A DNA stretch of 64,000 nt, from positions 1 to 64,000 of the forward strand of contig JADFUC010000095.1 of assembly GCA_019722365.1 (NCBI GenBank). Direction: 5' to 3'. The notes beneath the pieces are model-generated. The model saw only the letters and a list, made by a program, of their open reading frames with translations. It was not told the DNA's origin and ran no database searches. Source of the DNA: Lithospermum erythrorhizon. Lineage: Eukaryota; Streptophyta; Magnoliopsida; Boraginales; Boraginaceae. Position 1 is the first letter of the stretch. The number at the start of each line of letters is the position of its first letter. The position numbers and the translations under genes were made by a program. Positions 23,126 to 36,330 of the stretch are shown piece by piece.

Positions 23126-25641
23126 AAGGGTGAGGCTATGGCGACCGCCTCGAGGTACGTCACGCCCTCGGGGTTGCGATTAAGTCATCCAACGTATACT
23201 CAGGAGTGCCAGCCGATGGTTGACACGAAAAACACTGTTTAAAACGGTAGAACACGGCGGTTTGATAAAAATAGAATAGGTTCGAAGCGAAAACCGACAT
23301 ACAAAATGTAACCGTCGTGGCATTACTTAGCCAAACCCAAAAACATAAAACACCACGACAACCAAGTCACAAAATGTACCAAGAAACATCTTACAATTTC
23401 AACATTTCAAAACCAAAAATAATAGCTATTTACAGAAAAATGAAAAAGAGAAGGATCTAGCCCCATCTACTAAATAAATCACGAGCACTCGAGAACTCAA
23501 GCTGCTTCCCACAGGGGGCACATCCCGATCGAAGGTGGGAAAGGGGTAAAAGCTCGGCCGGCTTAGTGGAAGCGGATCACTACCGGATGGTAACTTACAC
23601 CCCCATAGCTCCGAATGGCGTATACAATAAGGAAAATATATATATGTAGGTACTTAGCAACAAGATGAGGTAGCTCTGATTATACAAATATAATCTGAAA
23701 ATATCGCAACTATTCAAGACATCCCTAATGGAATGCTAAATACGAGGAAATAAATCGCACCTTAAACTTCGACTTACGGCTAACTCACGGGCCATACATC
23801 GCGTCCACATAATCAAACACGTAACCCGGTAAAAAATTCACCCAACACGTTAACACCCTGACACAAATAATTGATTTACACAAAAGCGGAACCAATAACA
23901 TCATATATAACAATTCGTCCTTTTCGGCGGGCTCGCCTTGACACCATGACCAACATATCCCTTTTTCAGCCGGGCTCATGCCGAACATGACATCACCATA
24001 TCCTTTTTCCCGGCAGAGCTCACCCTTGAACACCCATCATCTCAACATCCTCAAAATCACACAATTCACAAATCACGCATACGATGTCAAACATACAACA
24101 AACTACCACCAAATAGTTTCAAAGTATCCATATCACACCTGATACAACAAATTCGAACAAAACCTATACTCGAACCGCGAATACTCTCCCGGTCGTCCAT
24201 AACACAGATATACTCAAACATGAATACACCAACATAAACATACTCATAAATTATGTTTTAAACATAAATATACTCAAACACCGGTACCCTCGACCAACTT
24301 CACACCATGGCCATCTAATGCGTGCAAAACAAGTCCAACATTTCATAGTCTCGCAACTATACACCTGAGATAAGTTCATAGCTACTGAGATACAACGTAC
24401 AACTAATTTACCATACCCACACTCGAACATAAATAAAGATAACGAATGAGTGATAAATCCCCATTTCCTTGGCTAGATCAGCTGGCGCCAACCGAATCAA
24501 TCGATCCTCACGGCTGTTCCCACGTCAGATAGACATTACAAAAAGCCAAATCCACAACTCGTAACCATTTTGACCCCTTTTTATCTAATTTAAATGCAGT
24601 CTTTTAAACTTCATTTCCGTTATAAATTATAACTACGTAAAGATTACGGTTATGTTTCAACGGCACAATCTCGATGATAAACCTCACTACGGACTAAATT
24701 TGATAATCGGCCTATATGTATTCGGCCCCAACATTTTCCAAATAATTTCAATAATTCCGGTTTCAACCTTTTCGATGGTTTAACATAACTTTCTGACCCA
24801 CAATCCCAGGATTCGTTTACTACCCAAAATCCCTACGATTAATTCCAACCTATTTGTTCCCGACACTCATAACTCCATATTTGTATTCCCAAAGAAACAA
24901 TCCGCAATAATGATCCATTAACTTATTTACATAATCCACCACATTTTAGCGAGCTGACTCGCGATCACCGAAATTCAATTCCTGCGGCACTTTCTACCCC
25001 AAATATCAATCATTATCAATTCATATATTACAATTTAGGCCTAGGCAATAATTCCATTCAATAATTCATTCAAAAATCCAAAGTCAACCCAAAAATTCCA
25101 AAAAGTCAACTACCTAAAAACATCAAAATTTCGTAAAACACATCTTCGATCAAGAACAACTAATCTGGCTTAAGAATCAATTTGAGCAATAAAGATTCAA
25201 AATATCAAAAAAGTCAACAAAAAAGTCAAGAGTTTGGAGATAATCGCACCTTTTTACCTTGAAGCTTGGCGTGATGAGGGGCTTCTCGAAAATTTTAGCT
25301 CCAAAGCTTGAGGATTGAAGGAGAAAATCGAAAAAGAAAAAAAAAATAAAACAAGGGGAACTCGGTATGAAATGCGCCGAGGAAGAAAGAAAGAAAGAAG
25401 AAATGGATTTTGGGCTTATTTGATGTTTCTTAAGTGGGTTGGGCCCAATAGCCCAAACGGTGAAAGTCCGCACATTTTAATTCGATCGTTACTTCTCGTT
25501 TTAACTTATTTCGACAATCAACTTCCCAACATTAACATTCTGAATATAAAATATTAAATTGAGTCCCAAATTCTGAGGAAATAAATTAAAAATCTAATAT
25601 TTTTAGTTCATTAATTAATGAGTAGATTTACCGGTTTTACA
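23126..25641 (-). repeat. Minus-strand LTR of the inverted gypsy piece
   Basis: On the minus strand it begins TGTAAAACCGG at 25641, just after the tract GTTAGGTGGGTAGAA, and ends near 23126. It aligns inverted to 16752-19349, for instance TTGTAAGA...TTTTGTGACTTGGTT. AAGGTAAAAAGG, the leader-end motif, lies at 25249-25260. Confidence 0.75.
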
Positions 25642-27270
25642 TTCTACCCACCTAACAACAATTTAGGTCACCGAAATTCTCAACTCAAAAAGTCACGAAG
25701 GTATGAATCAAAACAACCAAGATCCACTAACCTCGAGCCAATGCGGAATTGCCGGTTTCACCATACCACTCCTGGCTGCGTAGGCTTTCACTACGATGAT
25801 TCCTCACACAAAACTTTTACCAATTTTACTTCCACACATTCCTCGGCGCCTTCTCTTTCGATCCAAGATTCTCACGGGTCCCTCCTCATGGGTCAAATCT
25901 ACCCCCAAGTCATCTGGCTCAAGATGTGCGGCATCCGGCATGCCCTCCTCAGCGAGGGGCACATGGGTACATCATGAATCTCTCCCCGATTCTCCCAGAA
26001 AGCGAGGCCAAGCGGTATCACTTGCTCCCACCTTTGTCAGGAATTTCGCTTGGTCAATGTAGCAGGGGACTCAACTTCCCTCTTCTCCGAACCTCATTTA
26101 CACCCTTCCATGGAGATATCTTGAGCTTGATGCTACCATAGAATGACAACAGAGTCCACTCGGCGTCGGTCAGCCATCTGTGCGTCCTCAGTGTTGTTGC
26201 TTGTATCACTTTTACCCCTCTTTCTCTGAACTCTCCATAACTGGGGACCCATAAATATTTTTCTTTTCCACTACACCATTCCGACATATAGTCCTACACC
26301 TCCGGCCATACAAAGCCGAGCAGTTGCCATCGAATGCTAGCTTGAAAGTTATTATACTTTGAACTCCATTTGGTGCTCCTGCATCCCTTCACGAGACTCA
26401 ACATACAAGCTCTCGGCATGTCCTCAAGCGTTTGAATGGATTTCTCTGGACCTTCGTCCGGGTTTGAGGATGAAAGCGATACTCAATTGGACGCCGTCCC
26501 CCAGCGCCTCACGGAATCCTCCCAAAACCTCGAAGTGAACCTTCGTCCACATCGAGCAACACTCTGGCACCCATTAAGTCACCACCACTTGGTCACCATC
26601 TTAGCCAGCTTCTCCGACCCGTCAGTTTGCTTTAATGGCGCTAGAAAAATGTGGCGATCTTAAGATAAAGATACATCGCGATTACCCAAAATCCGCCAAT
26701 TTTAACTTTCTGAGTTCTCGGAAGCCCAAACACAAAGTCCATGGTGATCTTCTCCCACGTCCACTCAGGTATCGGTAGCGGTTGCAGCAACCCCGCGGAA
26801 GGTTTATGGTCAATCTTGACCTGTTGGCAAATCAAACACTTTGCTACAAAATCTGCAATTTCTTTCTTCATCCCCGGCCACCAATAGTTCTCCCTTAAAT
26901 TTCGGTACATTTTCGTACTCCCCGGATGCATATTATATGAAGCATTGTGAGCCTCATCCAAGATCTCCCTTTTTAGGTCGGCGAAGTGGGGCACAACCAC
27001 TCGCTCTCCCTAAAAGCGCAGGCGCCACCATCATCGCCCAGCATGGCTTCAGTTACCTCCCTGCTCGCTTCTCGACGGGCACCGCACTTTTTGTCTTCCT
27101 TTGCATCTCTCCTATTTTATCTGTAACATCTCACCTTCAAATAAGGGCCGACTTAACGATCCATCCACCCTCAACCTCAGGTTTGCCCCAATGCACTTGA
27201 ACTACCTAAGGTGGTGATATACTTCAAACTCTTGTGATACCCGTAAATATAAGGACTATCTCTACTATTT
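25642..27270 (-). pseudogene. gypsy integrase and chromodomain-region remnant (minus strand)
   Basis: The best segment (27000-26641) reads an uninterrupted integrase N-terminal zinc-binding domain, with HNASYNMHPGSTKMYRNLR and CLICQQVKIDHKPSAGLLQP, then WTWEKITMDFVFGLP with the first catalytic Asp. Beyond 26700 frames break. The more C-terminal integrase and chromodomain part, 26640-25650, is decayed, as several interleaved frames show. It is more intact than the plus-strand copy, which suggests a younger insertion. Confidence 0.8.
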
Positions 27271-28330
27271 TATCTTGTGTTTTGGGCTTCAGCTTAGAAA
27301 GAAATGATGGGATTTGGGTAATTGTGGATAGACTATCTAAGACCGCTCATTTTTTACCTAAAAGCAACCGATGGGCCGGAGAAGTTGGCCAGGATATACG
27401 TAGACCAAGTGGTGAGGCGCATGGGGTGCCAGGAGAATATTGTTGTTTAGGATAGGGATCACGAGGTTCACTTGAGGTTTGGGAGGCTTCCGGGAGGCAT
27501 TAGGGACGGAGTCCATTTGAGTACTGCGTTTTAAATACTCAAGCGGGGCCCGGATTATCCGAGAGAGCGATTCGAGGGCGTTGGAGGACATCTTTGCGAG
27601 GAAGGCTTGTGTATTGAGTCTCCTACGGTAATTGGGATGAGGAGTTGCCGAAATGGAGTTCGCTTATAATAGCGATTTTCAAGCTAGCATTGGAATAGCA
27701 CCGTTCGGAAGCTTTGTATGTGGCGGAGGTGTAGGACTCCCGATATGTTGGAATATGAGGTAGGGAAAAGGAGAAGATTTATGAATTACAAGGTTGAGTG
27801 GAGGTTTGATAGAGAGAGAGAGTAAAAAAGTGATTCGCGACATTTGAGGATGGCAGGGATAGACAAAAGAAATGCTGTTGATCGGCGCCCCGTAGTTATG
27901 GATTCGAGGTGGTGACGTATTTTGAAGATATCTCCATGGAGTGCTTAATGAGGTTCGGAGAAGAGGGAAGTTGAGTCCCGGTGATGGACACGTTTGAAAT
28001 CTTCCGACAAAGGGTGGGGAGGCAGAGGCCACCCCGTTAGAGCTTTTGCCTAGAGGGTGGAAGGATTTCGCCCAGTGGCATTCCATGTGTATTAACTTGA
28101 GGAAAATACGTGCCACGGATGATCGCATATCTTAAGTTTTCACAGCCGGATGACTTGGGTGTAAATTTGACCCCTTGAGGAGGGACCCAGTGAGGACTCC
28201 TTGGATCGAGAAAGAGAGTCTTGAGGAACAAAGAAGTGAGGTGGTAGAAGTTTGTGGAGGGAATCATCGAGTGGAGGAAGCCATATGGGGCCTTGAGGAG
28301 GATACTTGAGAAACCGTTACCCATGACTTT
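27270..28330 (+). pseudogene. gypsy integrase remnant, right part, and chromodomain tail
   Basis: It begins with a second copy of the NDGIWVIVDRLSKTAHFLP segment (27301-27357). It continues with integrase core words in broken frames (SERTIQ-like near 27560, NWDEELPKMEFAYNS near 27635-27680, APFGSFV near 27700). Near 28205-28330 DRERESLRNKEV and IIEWRKP resemble the chromodomain end of chromovirus pol. The reading frame shifts many times. Confidence 0.75.
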
Positions 28331-28399
28331 TCGTCGAGGTTAGTAATTATGGTTGTTTTTGATTTCCTTTAAAATAGCTTTTAGATTTGAGAACCGGGG

Positions 28400-28425
28400 C
28401 GTAATTTTGTTAGGTGGGTAGAATG
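28400..28425 (+). promoter_or_regulatory. Polypurine-tract region before the gypsy 3' LTR
   Basis: GTTAGGTGGGTAGAA precedes the LTR start. The same GTTAGGTGGGTAGAAT block precedes the minus-strand LTR start at 25641. Confidence 0.55.
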
Positions 28426-29532
28426 CATAAAACGTGCTTAGTCGTTAATTAAAAATTAAAATGTGAGATTATTAAATTTATTTAAGTAAATTTGAAAACC
28501 CACTTAATATCTTATGTACGTTAATGCTAATGTTCGGAAGTTAGTCGTCGAGATAAGTTAAAACGAGAGGTATCGATCGAGTAAAATATTTAGGATTTTA
28601 GCCGGTTGAATGTGGGCCCCAACCCAATTCATAATGATCAAATGGGACCCAGACCACAAAACAAGCCCGTTACCCTTCACGACGGGGCCAGCGACGGGAG
28701 AAGTTTCTCCGTTTTTTTTTTGATTCTTCTTCTTCAATTTTTCTCCTCAATCTCAAGCTTTGGACCTCAAATTTTGGGAGGCTACTCATCGTCCTCGTCG
28801 TTTTAAGGTAAAAAAGGTTCGATCTTGTTGAATATTTTGGGAGATCGCCCGAGTTGACTTTTTCGTTGACTTTTTGTATTTCGAATTTTATTGCTCCAAT
28901 TGATTCTTGGGTTGTAAATTAGTTATTCTTGAGTTGAAATATCGTGTTTGATGTAGAATTTCTGACGTTTTTAGGGCCGTTGACTTTTTGGAATTTTGGG
29001 TTGACTTCGGTTTTTTGAGATATTATTGAATATAATTGTTATCTAGGCTTAAATTCTACCACAAATGTGGTTGATAAAGTATAAATATGTTATTGGACCG
29101 TTATTGTGATTGTTTGGGATGAAATTATGAGTTATAAGTGTTAAGGAAGAAAATAGGTCGAAATTAATTTTAGTAGATTTTTTGAGTAATCATGAGACTT
29201 TGGGATTAGAGGTTGATAGTGATGGTTTAAGTGGTGGAAAAAAGTTGAAATTGGGTTGATTAAGGAAATTGATTGGAAATATTAGAAGTTTGCTTGAATA
29301 AGGTATAGGCCCGATTATAGGATTTAGTGGGTAAGGTAGAAATTTTTCATAAGTAGTTATTATTGAAACATAATTAGCAATCTACTCACGTAGGTTGCTG
29401 GGTTGTAACTAAATGGGTTGAAAAGTCGAGGGTGAATTAGGATAAGGGTTGAAATTTGTTCAGAGTAGTAATTATGTTTTCGGATGTTTACATTCGGGGC
29501 TTCGGGGCGAGAACAACGTGAGGATCGATTGG
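28426..29532 (+). repeat. 3' LTR of the gypsy element, truncated
   Basis: It starts TGCATAAAACG and aligns with 16752-17950. The leader and AAGGTAAAAAAGG motif are at 28690-28816. Alignment stops at about 29532, where the copia LTR begins, and does not resume after the copia element at 38842, so the right part is lost. Confidence 0.75.
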
Positions 29533-30331
29533 TGTCAGCCTTTCCTCGAGACCAATAATTATTTGGCGAAAAGAAATAAAATACTCAAAAGCAAAAAGCT
29601 TACCTGATTTAATGGCAACCAGGTTCGGTGCCAAGTAGCACATACGTTTAGGCCGATTTGCCCGATTGAGATTCCTAATATGATCAAAATTACAAATAAG
29701 GTCTTACTCGAATGCTCCCGTTCTCTTCGCCACTATTCTACTCCGTGCAGATGTATGGCTGGAAACTGACGATAACACCCACATCCTTAAACACACTCAC
29801 CCATCACGGTAATGTGTCGGCTAAAGTGATCTTTTCACTAAAATAAGGCTGACATGGCTTCGGTGTCACAGGACAATTGTACAATACTAAAGGCATTTAT
29901 AGAAATACTCATTACATTCGACCTACAGCCAAAATACTCTCATAAGAAGCTGCAAGTAGCTTCAATACAATATCACAGTATCTACTTTGTTTCGCCCGCT
30001 TTCACGTGCGCATTAAGCCGTTATATAGTGTATGCGCATCTAACGTTTATAGCAGAAATATTCCTATAACGAAAACTTCCATCTCGTAGATATTCAATGA
30101 ATGGAATTACATAACTCCTTCTTTATTTTTAGACTTGCTTAAATCTTGTTTTCTTGATTGTCAAGTAATGCCTTTTGCTTAATGGGGAGTCGTATCTTCC
30201 AAAGATAACACTTCAAATAAAACAATATCTTACTTGTGAAAAGGTTCTCACCAACTCGAATAGTTGCTACCATCATCAAGGAGCGGTTGAGTCGTGACAT
30301 CTGAGAAATGCGGCGAACTGATGCACTAACA
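29533..30331 (-). repeat. 3' LTR of the copia element
   Basis: It aligns with 38044-38841; shared words include CAGTTCGGTGCCAA-like at the left, CATCTAACGTTTATAGCA and AAACTTCCATCTCGTAGATA. On the minus strand it starts TGTTAGTGCATC, right after the purine tract AAAAGAGGGAAAGTT. Confidence 0.85.
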
Positions 30332-32912
30332 AACTTTCCCTCTTTTGGGTAGGGATTTCCACGACAAATATTTTTTGCGAGAATCTTACAACACGTTCAG
30401 CCATGCCACTAAGCAAATATAAATCAAAGCGTAAATATCCGCTAATAGACACAAACAAGATGAATGTTTCAAACACAAACATAAGACCAACTATCAATAC
30501 ATCAGTTCAAGACAGATGGCTAAAGCAGGGATGCATAAAAAACATGTCTGACCATGCAATTTCACGCTTTATTTGAATATCAGAGAAAAATACTCCGCCC
30601 ATACTTATAAGGGTTCTCCATTCGGTTTATCTCCCTATTTGTCCCAAAAACACATAACCAAACATACTAGTTCTAGCAGTTGGACGGGGAACATTCATGC
30701 GCCCCTTGCTTGTCCGGCGTCCTCTTCCCAGTCGGACTTTTCGGATGTCGTCAACCACCGATTTTGAGTCATTCTCATTGAATCACTCCATGCAAATACC
30801 GAATTTCTTCTTGCAATAAGCTGGGCAGTCCGTCAGGTGACTTTGCGAGTCCGCTTTCATCATTCGGAGGTCCCAAAGGGCATTTGCCACATATGTCCTT
30901 CCGTTAGTTTGGGGCCGATGGTAGCTAAACTCCCGAGCCACTCCTTGATATCATCAAAGGTCAAGATGTCGATTGTGCTAATCCAAAGGGAGGATCACGC
31001 ATGAATCATATGAGGGATAGCAATCGGCCCCGGCACAACATGTGATTAGGCGTGTTGAGTTATTTGATCAAAAGCACCCGCCCGAAAGTATCAAAGCAGC
31101 TCCGGTCAATCATATAAAACTTTCTTATATCGCTTGAGGATACACTTTCGTATTATGCGTGAGTGGGGATCCACTTGGCTACAACTACTTTTACATGCAA
31201 CACGTATATTTGACGCACCCTTGAAGGCGGGAGTCCTTGGCCTTCGGGCCATGTGTCGATGCTCACCCGTTAACACGCCCGTAAACGGCACCGATTATAT
31301 CGCGGCACCTCCCCTCGTTGGGTCGCCCAAAGTAGTCATTAATCAGTCTAGGGGAGAAATCAAAAGTTCGGTTGCGGAATGTTACCTTATGATATTGTGA
31401 AGGCTACTTAATATCTTCGGTATCTTCTATTCGTAGCCACAAATGAACTCTCGAACAAGTTTTGGGTAGTAGGGCCCGACCACGCCAGCGATGTGAACGC
31501 CAACTCCTCTTCAAAAGGATGCCCATGATGTTAGAGTTCTTCTAAGTAACCTTAGACAATATCTTCTCCACCAGGCGATCCGACGATTGGCCCTGAAAGC
31601 TTTCAGCGTGGCCTTTTCTTCCCTCGAGTGGCGTTGACATTACATTCTTCAGGGAATTATTCTATTCCCAATCCGAGCCTATTCTCATTGAGTCGAGCTT
31701 TCCCTTCGTCTTTCTCCTCTTCTCCATCACCACGGCCACGTGTCATCGGAGTCTGCATCCACGATCATTAACTTGTTGTTCTTGCTCACAGCGACCATTA
31801 AATGAAAGCGGATGTTTGGACATAGCAGGTGGTATCACCTCTCCTTCCTCCTTAGCAACATTTTCCTCTACTTCTTTCTCCATAGTATCATGAGCCTACA
31901 ACGACCCTGCATTGCTCGTCGAGGCGACCCTTCTTTGCCGCTTCTACCGACTCTTGCGCCTTGCTGGCTGCACTTTTCTTTTCTTGTCGGTTTTGTTTGA
32001 GCTCGGAGGGTCAGCACCGCTCATCTTTCTCGGCACCTCTTCTTAGACTTATTTGACTGTCGGGGACTAGGAATCAACACTTCAACATCTTCATTCAAGG
32101 TTTTGATTACGCCAGCATGATCCACTGTCCTGGCTTTGTTAGGTTAGGCTCGAGTCATCGACTTCTTGGTATGTTAGTGGGGCGTACCTGCGTGTTTGTA
32201 TCCAGGATGTCTTTAACAGATCATCTTGAACAACAGTTTTATCCACAGTGTCCTTGACACTTGGTTCTTCCATGGTATCAAGCGCCGGTGCTTGGTCCTT
32301 CAAACATGTGGCACCGTCCCACCAGCGAAGCTAGGGATGGTACTCTGTGACATCTCTACCAGACTTAGCACCAGCAGATGGTTCATTGTTCATTTCACTT
32401 CATCATTGATAGATGGCATAGTGATAAACTCTGGCTTGAGACTTGTAGTTTAAAACTAACTTGCAATACTCTGAAGGGGTAAAGACTCTTTCTTCAATTA
32501 GCTCGTCAGCCTGCTTTCCTCAGTATCTCTTCGTCATCAATTACGGTTTGGGACTTCCCTCCCCACCAACATCATCATCAGCATTGTCCTTCAAGCCTGA
32601 TTTAGGGTTATCGATTTCTCAGACATTTGTATAATCGACCCAGGGAAAGTAATTGTTGTGGATAGCAGAAATGAGATTCTTAAAAGCCGTGGAATCATTG
32701 TCAATAATCATTGGGGGAATACTTCTCAGAGGCATGGGGCTTAGAATAGTGTCATCTTCATTATCGTTCTTCGAAGTCTGGGTTTTTGGCCTTCGGAGTA
32801 TTTTTGTGCACAATCGGGGGTTCAACCTCCATGCATGTCTCATCAGTAAGCCTGACCCTCTTTCTCCCACTTTAGGTGGCCTTTCAGTATTTAGCCTACT
32901 CTGTCTTGCCAT
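30332..32912 (-). pseudogene. Extra 3' coding region of the copia element (env-position)
   Basis: Between RNase H and the 3' LTR lies about 3 kb of decayed minus-strand coding sequence. A recognisable opening frame starts at 32912 (MARQSRLNTERPPKVGER) with acidic and Pro-rich text, then IIDNDSTAFKNLISAIHNNY. Near 31330-31395 VTFRNRTFDFSPRLINDYFG fits the 'putative plant transposon protein' domain found in the additional ORF of SIRE-like elements. In some SIRE families the ORF at this position is called env-like because of predicted membrane segments; none is seen here. Its function is unknown, and stops and shifts are frequent. Confidence 0.55.
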
Positions 32913-33339
32913 TGTTAATGTAGGATTTTTTAGGAAAAGTCAAGAGAATTCGATGCGGTTATGGTACATTTTTTGATGATAAAACAACTGATTGTGAACT
33001 TTGTTGTGCGAATTTTGGAGAAAGTATGATGAATTTGGAAGGTTTTAATGGCGGTTTAGATATTATGAAAATAAAGTATTTACTTGGTAAGTAATTAAGA
33101 ATGAATGTAGATTGGTTAAGACAAGATTCCATTGCATTAAATAGCCCACAATGACGATAACCAGGTAAATGGCTCCTTTTAGTTTTCCCGCCAATTCACA
33201 CTTCATGAGAATATACCTTCTTGTCCTTCACATCTGTTATAGTTGCTTGTCTCGACACTTAGAACTCATTTTCTCGCTACACCTATTTACTTAACACTTG
33301 TTAGACAAACAAGTGCTACAACCCTTCTTTGATTGCTAT

Positions 33340-36330
33340 TGATCAACAACACATAATCCAAGAGATGATCTCAAGGATTCAAACTTGGCTACATCCAAAG
33401 CTTTAGTGAAAATATCACGCGAATTTATTTATACGTACTCGCGTGTTCAAGAGATATCGCATATTCTACCGAGGCTCTCTTATAAAATGATGCCTGATAT
33501 CAATGTGCTTTGTTCGGCTATGTTGTACTGGATTCTTTGATATATTGATTGCGCTCAAGTTATCTACAATATAAAGATTCATAACATCTTGACTCACATT
33601 ATATTCTTCAAGCATCTAACTTCGTGTTCACGAGGAGTTGTGTCTATTTGCTTCAGCGGTACGCCATTAAACTTTACGGCCGTTGAAAGAAGAGGCTGAG
33701 TTTGCTTTTCTTTGAACGAGACTAGATTATTCCCCAAAAACATCCACGGATGTGCTTTTCTATCTTCTGTATTTCGTCCAGGTCGGCGCCTTTGATATCC
33801 TACCAAATAATTGTTAGTATCAAAAGAATAGAAGTCCATGATCCGACATACCATTTCACATATTTGATGATTCTTTTGAAAGCGATTAGTAAACTTTCTT
33901 TAGGATTTGCTTGAAACCTAGCACAAACTCCAACCAGTAGGAAATATACTCCGGAGACATTCATTGTGAGAAATAATAGACTCCTATCCTTACTTAAAAT
34001 TTCTTATGTCCACTGAAACCCCAATTGACATGCTTTTCACTAATTTTCACATGAGTTGCGAATTTGGTGTCCTCTTTGACTTAGTATTTTTGCGAGTCAA
34101 ATTTTTAACGGGGTTCACGACATATTTTTGTTGAGATATAGAAAATGCCATTCTTCATCACACTTGACTTGAAATCAAGAAAATAGTTTAATTCACCTAC
34201 CGTACTGGATTTTAGAGACTCCGACTCCGTTTGTTGCACTAATTGTTGTACTCATAGATTTGAGGCAGCCATAAAAGTTCACTTTTTCATGCTTGATAAA
34301 CAGTCTTGTCGGTTCCTCCTCTTGTATACTCTTTTGAGTCGTGGGTACTTCAGTAAGTCTCTTGTACCATGTTCGAGGGGATTGCTTGAGGTCATACGAA
34401 CTTTCTTGTCGGTACACGTGTTGAGGACATAAATGGTGGCCGAACCCCTTACAATTTTGTTCTATAGACTTCTTCAGCACAACTATCCCATTAAGGAATG
34501 CACTCACATCCATAGAATGGGTTTAAAATTTTAAAATTAGGCTATCTAAAGGAAAATCGAGTATAGCCTCTAACATGGCAGAAACAAATGTCTCTCAAGT
34601 CCACGCCTTCCACTGTGAATATCAACATTCCTTGAATCTTGCTTTATTCTAAGTAACAACTCCTTGGTCATCTGTTTTTTGAAGATCCATTTGTTTCCTA
34701 TGACATTATGATCCTTTGATCTTGGCACAAGTTCCATACGTCATTTCTTTGAAATTGAATCAATTCATCTTTGGCCATGGCGTTTATCCAATGTTCCTTC
34801 TTTTGAGAGCTTAAATGACTTGTTCGCTTTTGTTCGACTTTGAAGCCAAAACTTTTCCCAATAAGTCCTCGATTTTTTCTATAGTCAGCGGTTCCTTTCT
34901 TCTTATTGCAATCCCTTGATCCCATTGCTTTAATAATGTTCTCAACGAGGATGAAGCTCTTTTACCCAGATCATTGGCCATTTGTATAGAGTGGAAGCCT
35001 ATCATTAAATATGGCATTGGCATTTTCTCCAGCATTTGCCATCCATTATTGATTCAAACGAAGTGTCTTTGATAGATTTAAATATACATTGGTTCTTCAT
35101 GAATTTCAACTCCTGAATCCAGTACCTTCACATTAATAGACTCCATAACCACCTGAGTTCTTTTGTTGAACACCCGGAGAGCTCTACTATTTCTTGAGTA
35201 TCCCAGGTATCGCCATCACTTTTGACGTAAATTTACGTCTTGGTTTTGATCCGCGAATATAGCCACTGAGACTACAAATACATGGAAATATTACGTTCGG
35301 CTTTCTCCCCTTCATATTTCATAATTTGTGTTGTTTGTGCGAGTGGAGGCCAACCCGATTATGGATGTGGCAAGCCGTGTTGATTGCCTCGGCCCAAAAT
35401 TTAAGGGGAATGTTCTTAGCATGTAGCATGACACGTGCCATTTCTTGGATAGTTCGATTCTTCCTCTCTACTACACCGTTTTGCTGTGGTGTTATGGGGG
35501 CTGAGAATTCGTGAGTAATTCCTTCACTTGTACAGAACTCGAGAAATTTAAAATTTTCGAACTCTTTTCCATGGTCACTCACGATTCGACAGCGGTTGTT
35601 CCGCCGCATTTTGAACTTGTAGTATTAGTGGTTGCAACAACCTCAAGCGTGTCAGTTTTCTCACAGTCCACCATATATACTGGAAAAATCATCCAACACG
35701 CTAGATATACGTACAGCTTTCCACCCTATCGCTTTCAACACGGACCCATTAAGTCCGTATGCGTCGGGCTGAAATACCGCGAGTTGTGACCACATTTGTA
35801 GCTTTGGGTGACAACTCTTGATACATTTTTGCTGGCACTCTCCACATTCTTTATCTTTCACCTCAAGCGAAGGTATCCCTCGGACAGCTTCCTTTGCAAC
35901 AATCTGCTGAATATTTCTATAGTGTGTATGTCCCGGTCGACGTGCCTTGTTCAGCGTCCTCGTTTTTTTACTCGTGTAGAAACCGAGCAGACTCCGCATG
36001 TAGCGGATTGTATCAACGGTCTTGTGTCATACATGACAGGTGTTTCACATGAGTCGTGCGGTACATTCTTTTTTTTTACAAAAGAGACCTTGTATCTTAG
36101 ATCGGCATCAGGCCCATGTTGAGTAAGGTTTGCAGTCAAACCTTTGACAAGTAGAACATTAGTCAAGTGTGGTAGGCCATTTACATTTAACTCCTCTTTA
36201 CCAATAATTGTCCTTTCCATTATCACCAAATGTCACACTTAATAGTCACTGCTTTCGGAGAAAAAATATGAGTAAAGAGATATTAGGCTTACTTTGTCAT
36301 GTGTCTTGAACATCCACTATCAAAATACCA
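33340..36330 (-). pseudogene. copia pol remnant: protease, integrase, reverse transcriptase, RNase H
   Basis: Domains in minus-strand order follow. Protease signature DSGCSRHMT is at about 36321-36295. The pre-integrase region has NVNGLPHLTNVLLVKGLTAN (36200-36120). The integrase zinc finger has GHTHYRNIQQIVAKE and CGECQQ (35999-35830). The integrase core has RIVSDHGKEFENFKFLEFC and HEFSAPITPQQNGVVERKNR (35609-35450). The reverse transcriptase core has MDVSAFLNG, DLKQSPRTWYKRLTE and LFIKHEK (34513-34250). RNase H has NTEDRK and FLGNNLVSFKEKQ with SLSTA-like (33860-33600), ending near 33340. Many frameshifts separate the blocks, so the polyprotein cannot be made. Confidence 0.85.

Larger units (their letters stand above)
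23126..27270 (-). mobile_element. Inverted piece of a related gypsy element (3' LTR + 3' pol)
   Basis: Read on the minus strand this is integrase, chromodomain tail, purine tract and one LTR. It is the 3' half of an element closely related to the host element but in opposite orientation; gag, protease, reverse transcriptase and the second LTR are absent. It splits the plus-strand integrase, and about 145 bp of that integrase occurs on both sides, which is too long for a normal 5-bp target duplication. Confidence 0.75.
16752..29532 (+). mobile_element. Ty3/gypsy chromovirus-type retrotransposon, decayed and interrupted
   Basis: In order on the plus strand: 5' LTR, tRNA-Met-type primer site, gag with zinc knuckle, protease, reverse transcriptase, RNase H, integrase, chromodomain-like tail, purine tract and a truncated 3' LTR. 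This PR-RT-RH-IN order with a C-terminal chromodomain is that of Ty3/gypsy chromoviruses. Stops and frameshifts break every domain. An inverted piece of a related element (23126-27270) splits the integrase, and the 3' LTR is cut at about 29532 where the copia element begins. Confidence 0.85.
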
